From: Sinomonas terrae
GTDB taxonomy: Bacteria; Actinomycetota; Actinomycetes; Actinomycetales; Micrococcaceae
NCBI RefSeq assembly: GCF_022539255.1
Contig: NZ_JAKZBV010000001.1
Coordinates: 1,178,001 to 1,242,000 of the forward strand
Length of the DNA stretch: 64,000 nt
Direction of reading: 5' to 3'
Made by a program: the position numbers and the translations under genes. The notes under the pieces are model-generated. The model saw nothing but the letters and a program-made list of their open reading frames with translations, was not told the DNA's origin and did not search any database. Each line of letters starts with the position of its first letter. Position 1 is the stretch's first letter. Shown here one piece after another: positions 58,095 through 64,000 of the stretch.

Positions 58095-59804
58095 ATGACG
58101 CGAGAGCCGAAGCCCGACCGTGGGCGCGAGGCGATCCTGCAGGCGCGCACCGCGCTGGGCATCGAGCTCGGTTCGACGCGGATCAAGGCGTGCGTGGTCG
58201 ACGCCGACGACCCCTCGATCGTGCTGGCCGTCGGGAGCCACGAGTGGGAGAACGAGTTCGCCGAGGGGATGTGGACGTACTCTCTGGAGTCGGTCTGGTC
58301 GGGCCTGCAGTCCGCGTACGCGGGTCTGGTCGAGGACGCCGAGCGCCGGCACGGGGTGCGCCCGGAGGCGTTCGGCGCGATCGGCGTCTCGGCGATGATG
58401 CACGGGTACCTGGCGTTCGACGGCGAGGGCGATCTCCTGGTGCCGTTCCGAACGTGGCGGAACACGACGACCGGGCTGGCTGCGGGCGAGCTCACTGGGC
58501 TGTTCGGGGTGAACATCCCGCTGCGCTGGTCGGTCGCCCACCTGCACCAGGCCGTGGTCGACGCCGAAGCCCACATCCCGCGCATCCGGTTCTGCACGAC
58601 GCTGGCCGGCTACGTCCACTGGCGCCTCACCGGCCGGAAGGTCCTGGGCGTGGGGGACGCCTCGGGCATGTTCCCGATCGATGCGGACACCAAGACGTAC
58701 GACGCCGCGCTCGCCGCCCGCTACGACGAACTGGCCGGGGGGCGGGTGCCCAAGCTGGTGGACCTGCTGCCCGAGGTCCTCGTCGCCGGCCAGCCCGCGG
58801 GGGAGCTGACCCCCGAGGGCGCGCGCCTGCTGGACCCGACAGGCGCACTGCGCCCCGGCATCGCGCTGTGCCCGCCGGAGGGCGACGCCGGCACGGGGAT
58901 GGTCGCGACCAACTCGGTGGCGCCCCGCACGGGAAACGTCTCGGCTGGGACGAGCATCTTCGCGATGGTCGTCCTGGAACGGCCGCTGGCCGGTGTCCAC
59001 CACGAACTGGACCTGGTCGCGACCCCGGCGGGGGACCCGGTGGCGATGGTCCACTGCAACAACGGCGCGAGCGAACTCGCCGCCTGGGCGGGGCTCTTCG
59101 GCCGCTTCGCCGCCGTCGCCGGCGTCGCCCTGGACCCGGACGCGGTCTACGGCGCCCTGTTCTCCGAGGCGTTGGCGGGGGAGGCCGACGCCGGGGGGCT
59201 CCTCGCGTACAACTACCTCGCCGGCGAGCCGATCACCGGCCTGGAGAGCGGGCGCCCCCTCGTGGTGAGGACCCCGGACAGCCGCCTGAGCCTGGGGAAC
59301 TTCGCCCGCGCCCAGCTCTACGGCGTCTTCGGGACCCTCGCCCTGGGCATGCGGGTGCTCGCAGCCGAGGGGGTCGGCCTCGACCGGATGTTCGCCCATG
59401 GGGGCATGTTCCGCACCGCCGGGGTTGCGCAGCGGTTCCTGGCCGGCGCCTTGGGGGCGCCGGTGTCCGTCGCCGAAACCGCTTCGGAGGGCGGCGCGTG
59501 GGGGATCGCGGTCCTCGCCGCTTACTTCTCGGCCGCCCAGACGGGCGCCGAACGCGCGGACCTGGGCGCCTGGCTGTCCCGGCACGTCTTCGCCGGCTTC
59601 GCCTTCGAGACCGTGGACCCGGACCCGGAGGACGCCGCGGGCTTCGCTGCCTACCTCGAACGGTACCGCGCGGGCCTGGCGGTCGAGCAGGCTGCCTCCC
59701 ACGCAATCCCGCTCAAGAGCGCGACACCACCGGAATCAGACCCAATCCCATCGACAGAAGCCGCCGCGAAGGACGCGACGGCCCTGGAAGGACCCCTCGC
59801 ATGA
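58095..59804 (+). CDS. araB: L-ribulokinase (FGGY family)
   Basis: A 569-residue FGGY carbohydrate kinase placed between lacI and araDA, so L-ribulokinase is the natural role: L-ribulose to L-ribulose-5-phosphate. It has the N-terminal phosphate loop GIELGSTRIKACVVDADD, the domain IGVSAMMHGYLAFD, ATP-site GTGMVATNSVAPRTGNVSAG TS and a late glycine motif MFAHGGMFRTAGVAQRFLAG. These motifs are closer to the xylulokinase-like ribulokinases of actinobacteria than to E. coli AraB. The last 35 residues are low-complexity. It overlaps araD in ATGA. Confidence 0.9.
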   Translation: MTREPKPDRGREAILQARTALGIELGSTRIKACVVDADDPSIVLAVGSHEWENEFAEGMWTYSLESVWSGLQSAYAGLVEDAERRHGVRPEAFGAIGVSAMMHGYLAFDGEGDLLVPFRTWRNTTTGLAAGELTGLFGVNIPLRWSVAHLHQAVVDAEAHIPRIRFCTTLAGYVHWRLTGRKVLGVGDASGMFPIDADTKTYDAALAARYDELAGGRVPKLVDLLPEVLVAGQPAGELTPEGARLLDPTGALRPGIALCPPEGDAGTGMVATNSVAPRTGNVSAGTSIFAMVVLERPLAGVHHELDLVATPAGDPVAMVHCNNGASELAAWAGLFGRFAAVAGVALDPDAVYGALFSEALAGEADAGGLLAYNYLAGEPITGLESGRPLVVRTPDSRLSLGNFARAQLYGVFGTLALGMRVLAAEGVGLDRMFAHGGMFRTAGVAQRFLAGALGAPVSVAETASEGGAWGIAVLAAYFSAAQTGAERADLGAWLSRHVFAGFAFETVDPDPEDAAGFAAYLERYRAGLAVEQAASHAIPLKSATPPESDPIPSTEAAAKDATALEGPLA

Positions 59805-60505
59805 CCTACGAACCCGACTCCCCCGCGATCCGCAGAGTGCGCGAGCAGGTCGCGGCCCTGCACGCCGAGCTGGTCCGCTACGGCTTGGTCGTGTGGACCG
59901 GCGGCAACATCTCCGGCCGGGTCCCGGGCGAGGACCTGTTCGTCATCAAGCCCAGCGGCGTCCACTACGACGTGCTCGCGCCGGAGGACATGATCCTGTG
60001 CACGCTCGACGGTGAGGTGGTGCCGGGCTCGCTCGGATGCGAGCGCTCGCCGTCGTCGGACACCGCCGCGCACGCCTACGTCTACCGGAACATGCCCGAG
60101 GTCGGGGGAGTGGTGCACACCCACTCGACGTACGCGACCGCGTGGGCCGCCCGAGCCGAGCCCATCCCCTGCGTGATCACGGCGATGGCGGACGAGTTCG
60201 GGGGAGAGATCCCGGTGGGACCGTTCGCGATCATCGGCGACGACTCCATCGGCCGCGGTGTCGTGGCGACCCTGTCCGGGCATCGCAGCCGGGCCGTGCT
60301 CATGCAGAACCACGGCGTCTTCACGATCGGCAGGGACGCGCGCGATGCGGTCAAGGCCGCGGTCATGGCAGAGGATGTCGCGCGCACCGTGCACATCGCC
60401 CGTCAGGGCGGCACCCCAGTGCCCATCCCGCAGGACGCGATCGATTCCCTCTTCGACCGCTACCAGAACGTCTACGGACAGAACCCGGAAGGATCCCTCG
60501 CCTGA
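59801..60505 (+). CDS. araD: L-ribulose-5-phosphate 4-epimerase
   Basis: A 234-residue class II aldolase/epimerase. It makes D-xylulose-5-phosphate from L-ribulose-5-phosphate. Marks are the phosphate-binding WTGGNISGRVPGEDLFVIKP SG, zinc ligands in VVHTHSTYATAWAA and the later QNHGVFTIG, and DTAAHAYVYRNMPEVGG. The start is coupled to the araB stop, and the stop overlaps the araA start (TGATG). Confidence 0.95.
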   Translation: MTYEPDSPAIRRVREQVAALHAELVRYGLVVWTGGNISGRVPGEDLFVIKPSGVHYDVLAPEDMILCTLDGEVVPGSLGCERSPSSDTAAHAYVYRNMPEVGGVVHTHSTYATAWAARAEPIPCVITAMADEFGGEIPVGPFAIIGDDSIGRGVVATLSGHRSRAVLMQNHGVFTIGRDARDAVKAAVMAEDVARTVHIARQGGTPVPIPQDAIDSLFDRYQNVYGQNPEGSLA

Positions 60506-62022
60506 TGCCCAAGCTCACCACCGCCCTCGACGCCTACGAGGTGTGGTTCCTCACCGGCAGCCAGCACCTCTACGGCCCCGAGACCCTCGCGCAGGTTGCC
60601 GAGCAGTCCCGCCGGATCGCCGAGGAGCTAGACGGCGCCAAGGCCGTGCCCGTCAAGGTCGTCTGGAAGCCCGTCCTGACCGACGCGGACGCGATTCGCC
60701 GGATGGCGCTCGAGGCCAACGCCGATGACCGCGTGATCGGCCTCATCGCCTGGATGCACACGTTCTCCCCGGCGAAGATGTGGATCACGGGCCTGTCCGC
60801 GCTGAGCAAGCCGCTCCTGCATTTCCACACCCAGGCCAACGTCGAGCTCCCGTGGGGCGAGATCGACTTCGACTTCATGAACCTGAACCAGGCCGCCCAC
60901 GGCGATCGCGAGTTCGGCTACATCCAGTCCCGCCTCGGCGTCCCCCGCAAGACCGTCGTCGGGCACGTCTCCGACCCCCGCGTGAGCGAGAGGATCGGCA
61001 CTTGGGCGCGCGCCGCCGCCGGCTGGGCCGCCACGAAGTCCCTCAGGCTGGCCCGCTTCGGGGACAACATGCGCTACGTCGCGGTCACCGAGGGCGACAA
61101 GACCGAGGCCGAGATCCGGCTCGGCGTCCAGGTCAACACCTGGAGCGTCAACGAGCTCGCCGCCGCGGTCGACGCCGCCAGCCCGGCCGACGTCGATGCC
61201 CTCACCGCCGAGTACGAGGACCTCTACGATGTCGCCCCCGAGCTGCGCAAGGGCGGCGACCGCCACCAGTCCCTCCGGGACGGGGCCGCGATCGAGCTCG
61301 GCCTGCGCTCGTTCCTCGAAGAGGGCGGCTTCGGGGCGTTCACCACGAGCTTCGAGGACCTCGGCTCGCTCAAGCAGCTCCCGGGGCTGGCCGTTCAGCG
61401 GCTCATGGCCGCCGGCTACGGGTTCGGCGCCGAGGGCGACTGGAAGACCGCGATCCTCGTCCGGGCCGCGAACGTCATGGGCGCCGGCCTGCCCGGCGGG
61501 GCCTCCCTGATGGAGGACTACACCTACGACCTCACCCCCGGCGCCGAGCGGATCCTCGGCGCCCACATGCTCGAAGTCTCCCCGTCCCTGACCACCTCCC
61601 GTCCGACCCTCGAGGTCCACCCCCTCGGCATCGGCGGCAAGGACGACCCCGTCCGGCTCGTGTTCACCGCGGACCCGGGGCCCGCCGTCGTCGTCGCCCT
61701 CTCCGACATGCGCGACAGGTTCCGTCTGGTCGCGAACGCCGTCGAGGTCGTCGAACCGTCCGCCCCGCTGCCCAAGCTCCCCGTCGGGCGTGCCGTGTGG
61801 AAGCCGGCCCCGGACTTCCAGACCTCAGCTACCGCCTGGCTGGAAGCCGGTGCGGCCCACCACACGGTCATGAGCACGGCCGTGGGCATCGAGGCCTTCG
61901 AGGACTACGCCCGCATCGCCGGCACCGAACTCCTCGTCATCGACCAAGACACCACCACCCGCGGCTTCGCCCACGAGCTCCACTGGAACGCGGCCTACTA
62001 CCGGCTCGCACAGGGGATCTGA
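60505..62022 (+). CDS. araA: L-arabinose isomerase
   Basis: A 505-residue AraA, which converts L-arabinose to L-ribulose with a divalent metal. Family motifs include EVWFLTGSQHLYGPETLAQV, TFSPAKMWITGLSALSKPLL HFHTQ, and metal-site residues in TTSFEDLGSL, GFGAEGDWKTA, GAHMLEVSPS and FAHELHWNAAYY. Length matches the family. It closes the araBDA operon and is followed by a strong terminator. Confidence 0.97.
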   Translation: MPKLTTALDAYEVWFLTGSQHLYGPETLAQVAEQSRRIAEELDGAKAVPVKVVWKPVLTDADAIRRMALEANADDRVIGLIAWMHTFSPAKMWITGLSALSKPLLHFHTQANVELPWGEIDFDFMNLNQAAHGDREFGYIQSRLGVPRKTVVGHVSDPRVSERIGTWARAAAGWAATKSLRLARFGDNMRYVAVTEGDKTEAEIRLGVQVNTWSVNELAAAVDAASPADVDALTAEYEDLYDVAPELRKGGDRHQSLRDGAAIELGLRSFLEEGGFGAFTTSFEDLGSLKQLPGLAVQRLMAAGYGFGAEGDWKTAILVRAANVMGAGLPGGASLMEDYTYDLTPGAERILGAHMLEVSPSLTTSRPTLEVHPLGIGGKDDPVRLVFTADPGPAVVVALSDMRDRFRLVANAVEVVEPSAPLPKLPVGRAVWKPAPDFQTSATAWLEAGAAHHTVMSTAVGIEAFEDYARIAGTELLVIDQDTTTRGFAHELHWNAAYYRLAQGI

Positions 62023-62030
62023 TCCGGGAA

Positions 62031-62069
62031 GACGACGGCGGGCACCCTCGGTGGGTGCCCGCCGTCGTC
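62031..62069. terminator. Bidirectional terminator after araA
   Basis: Perfect 17-bp arms (62031-62047 starting GACGACGGCGGGC, and 62053-62069) with the loop TCGGT lie between the convergent araA and permease genes. Confidence 0.85.
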
Positions 62070-62079
62070 CGTGTGGGGT

Positions 62080-62988
62080 TCAGCCCTTGAGCCCCGAGCC
62101 GGCCACGCCTTCGACGATGCGCCGCTGGAGGAAGAAGTAGATGATGACGAGCGGCAGCGCGCCGAGGATCGCTGATGCCTGGATATCCGCGAGCCGCTGC
62201 CCGTAGGAGCCTTGAACCGTGGCGAGACCGACGGGGATGGTCATGAGCTTCGGGTTCGAGAGCGTGAACAGCGGAAGGATCAGGTTGTTCCATACCGTGA
62301 CGAACGTCAGGATCCCGACCGCCGAGACCACTGGCCGCGAAAGCGGCAGGATGACTGACCAGTAGATGCGCCAGTAGCTCGCGCCGTCAACCCGCGCCGC
62401 TTCCTCGAGCTCCCGGGGGAGCCCGCCGAAGAACTGCTTGAAGATGAAGACGGCGACGACGGCCGGGACCTGGGGGAGGATCACCGACCAGTACGTATTG
62501 AGCAGTCCCATCCCCGCGAGCTCTTGGAACACGGGCACCACGAGGACTTGGGTCGGCACCATGATCCCGGCGAGGACGAGCAGGAACACGAGCTTGCGCC
62601 CGCGGAACTGCATGCGCGAGAGCGGATAGGCCGCCATCGACGCGAAGGCCACGGTGAGGATGACCGTGAAGGCCGAGGTGATCGCGCTCGCGAGGTACCA
62701 GTTCCACAGGTCGCCCGAGCCGAGCAGCACTGAATACGAGTGGCCCGTGAGCTGGGTGTCCGAGAGGATTGCGGGTGCCCCGAGGGAGGCGGTTGCGTTG
62801 GAAGTGAGCGATGTCTTGATCGCCCAGATCGTCGGCAGGAGCCAGAGGAGGGCCAGCAGGCCGAGGACGACGGCGGACGCTAGCTTGAATCCGCGGGCCT
62901 CCTTTCCGTTGAGGGCCTTGGGCGAGGCAGGGGCGGGAGCAGCCGCGGTGAAGACCCGACGGCTCCGGGATGTCTGGATCGTCGCCAT
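62080..62988 (-). CDS. CUT1 sugar ABC transporter permease (MalG-like)
   Basis: A 302-residue permease with six membrane segments and EAA loop ELEEAARVDGASYWRIYWSV, ending EGVAGSGLKG. ATG 62988 is favoured because GAGGG lies six bases upstream; a start at 63003 would overlap the previous gene. Next to araBDA, so L-arabinose or arabino-oligosaccharide import is a reasonable inference. Confidence 0.93.
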   Translation of the reverse strand: MATIQTSRSRRVFTAAAPAPASPKALNGKEARGFKLASAVVLGLLALLWLLPTIWAIKTSLTSNATASLGAPAILSDTQLTGHSYSVLLGSGDLWNWYLASAITSAFTVILTVAFASMAAYPLSRMQFRGRKLVFLLVLAGIMVPTQVLVVPVFQELAGMGLLNTYWSVILPQVPAVVAVFIFKQFFGGLPRELEEAARVDGASYWRIYWSVILPLSRPVVSAVGILTFVTVWNNLILPLFTLSNPKLMTIPVGLATVQGSYGQRLADIQASAILGALPLVIIYFFLQRRIVEGVAGSGLKG

Positions 62989-62989
62989 G

Positions 62990-63934
62990 TCAGGCCCTCG
63001 CATCCTGTGCCCGGGTGAGCAGCTGTCGGGCCGCCGCGATCAGCAGGATCGCGATGAAGAGCAGGACCGACGCGGCGGATGCCGCTCCGACACGGTCGCT
63101 CGTGAAAGCGGTGTTCGCAATGAAGGTGAGCGCGACGTTTGTCGACTGTCCTGGCCCCCCGCTCGTCATGAGGTAGATCTGGTCGAAGATCTTGAGGCTC
63201 GCGATGATCTGCAGGAGGATCACGAGGGTCGTCGTCCGTCCTAGGAGCGGGATGGTGATGAAGCGGATCTGCTGCCACGGGGAAGCGCCGTCGACCGCCG
63301 CGGCCTCATAGAGCTCGCGAGGGATGTCCTGCAGCGCGGCCAAGTACAGGATGAAGTTGAACCCGATGGTCCACCACACGGTCGCGGCCGCGACTCCGGC
63401 CATGGCCCAGGCGGGGTCGGCGAGCACCGGAGTGGGTGCGAGGCCGAGGAATGCCTGGAACTCGTTGAGCAGGCCCGTGTCCGGAGTGAAGATGAACGAC
63501 CAGATCAGGGCAATCGACGCCGAGGGCAGGATGAAAGGGACGAAGAAGGCCAGCCTGAAGAACCACTGGCCGCGGCCCACCCGATTGGTCAGAATCGCCA
63601 TCACGAAGCCGAGCACCACGAGTGGAGGCGTCGTGTAGAGCGTGAACTGGACGGTGTGCCACATGGCGTTCCAGAAGTCCGGTCGCGTGAGCATCTCCGC
63701 ATAGTTAGCCAGCCCGGCGAAGGTGCCGAGGCCGGAGCGGACCAGGCTTGTGTTGAAGAAGCTGGCCACGATCATGTACAGCGTCGGGCCGATGAGGAAG
63801 GCGAGATAGATCACGGCGAACGGTGCGAGGAAGAGCCACGCGGGGCGGCTTTGGCGGGTGCCGCCGCCCAGTGAGCCAGCCTTCGTCGGCGTCGCTCTCA
63901 AGGTTCTGGGGGTGGAGGTCGTGATGGTCGTCAT
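62990..63934 (-). CDS. CUT1 sugar ABC transporter permease (MalF-like)
   Basis: A 314-residue permease with six membrane segments and EAA loop ELYEAAAVDGASPWQQIRFI, plus the family motif IYLMTSGGPGQSTNVAL. It lies one base upstream of the MalG-like gene. The first 30 residues are a polar Thr-rich tail. Confidence 0.93.
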   Translation of the reverse strand: MTTITTSTPRTLRATPTKAGSLGGGTRQSRPAWLFLAPFAVIYLAFLIGPTLYMIVASFFNTSLVRSGLGTFAGLANYAEMLTRPDFWNAMWHTVQFTLYTTPPLVVLGFVMAILTNRVGRGQWFFRLAFFVPFILPSASIALIWSFIFTPDTGLLNEFQAFLGLAPTPVLADPAWAMAGVAAATVWWTIGFNFILYLAALQDIPRELYEAAAVDGASPWQQIRFITIPLLGRTTTLVILLQIIASLKIFDQIYLMTSGGPGQSTNVALTFIANTAFTSDRVGAASAASVLLFIAILLIAAARQLLTRAQDARA

Positions 63935-63963
63935 GGGTTTGCTCCGCTCTTGCTTGATCCCCG

Positions 63964-64000
63964 TCAGAGGGGATTTGCCGCATTCAGGTACGGGGAGAGC
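63964..64000 (-). CDS. C-terminal end of a sugar-binding protein (partial)
   Basis: Only the last 11 codons (LSPYLNAANPL) and the stop TGA are in the window. Position upstream of two CUT1 permeases and the ending NAANPL suggest the solute-binding protein of this importer, but the fragment is too short to prove it. Confidence 0.5.
   Translation of the reverse strand, partial: LSPYLNAANPL

Overview
The window is about 68-70% GC chromosomal DNA from a high-GC Gram-positive bacterium. Codon use, many GTG starts, leaderless genes with a TANNNT -10 box, the GluBCD and DUF805 proteins, a 5-formyltetrahydrofolate cyclo-ligase/galU divergent pair and sugar importers without their own ATPases all point to Actinobacteria, most likely Micrococcaceae (Arthrobacter/Sinomonas-like). 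The genus is an inference; no rRNA is present. There is one tRNA (Ala-CGC), one intact ISL3-type insertion sequence, and no CRISPR array, prophage or plasmid replication gene.

Layout. 1-5.1 kb: 5-FTHF cyclo-ligase (partial) divergent from galU, a RimJ-like acetyltransferase, a membrane protein, an NmrA/SDR-like oxidoreductase, tRNA-Ala, then a 19-bp-module repeat array before a convergent DUF805 gene. 5.1-8.7 kb: gluBCD glutamate importer (no gluA) and malate dehydrogenase. 8.8-14.5 kb: CorA and two Lrp/AsnC + MFS exporter groups, then a LysR gene that runs into a second, mirror-image 22-bp repeat array (14484-14729). 14.7-20.3 kb: nitronate monooxygenase and an N-acetylglucosamine-kinase-like gene sharing one overlapping bidirectional -10 box, then a complete OpuC-type osmolyte importer. 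20.3-28.9 kb: housekeeping genes alaA, ppk2, xseBA, ispH, rmuC, ychF.

29-33.8 kb is accessory: a TetR regulator with two operators faces an electrophile/quinone-type redox operon whose first gene is disrupted by a 1444-bp IS (24-bp perfect ends, 8-bp target duplication) and also frameshifted. 33.9-40.5 kb is a sugar/polyol locus (Gfo/Idh/MocA dehydrogenase, TIM-barrel isomerase, CUT1 importer, LacI). 40.9-49.4 kb is a patchwork: a frameshifted FUSC transporter with MarR, a TetR-controlled DUF6230-DUF6114-secreted protein cassette, a YoeB toxin relic, an unusual channel, a class II glutamine amidotransferase and a glycosyltransferase fragment.

50.3-64 kb is a galactoside/arabinose island: GH42 glycosidase + CUT1 importer + LacI with two TGACAGCGCTGTCA operators, then LacI + araBDA behind a TGTGACCGGTCACA operator, and a second CUT1 importer leaving the window. 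The likely flow is uptake of galacto/arabino-oligosaccharides, intracellular cleavage by GH42, and conversion of L-arabinose to D-xylulose-5-phosphate by AraA, AraB and AraD. None of the three CUT1 systems encodes an ATPase here, consistent with a shared MsiK-type ATPase elsewhere.

The most unusual signals are the two tandem arrays built from a constant word plus a 9-nt variable segment, both lying between convergent transcription units, and the 18-bp bidirectional leaderless promoter at 15752-15769.
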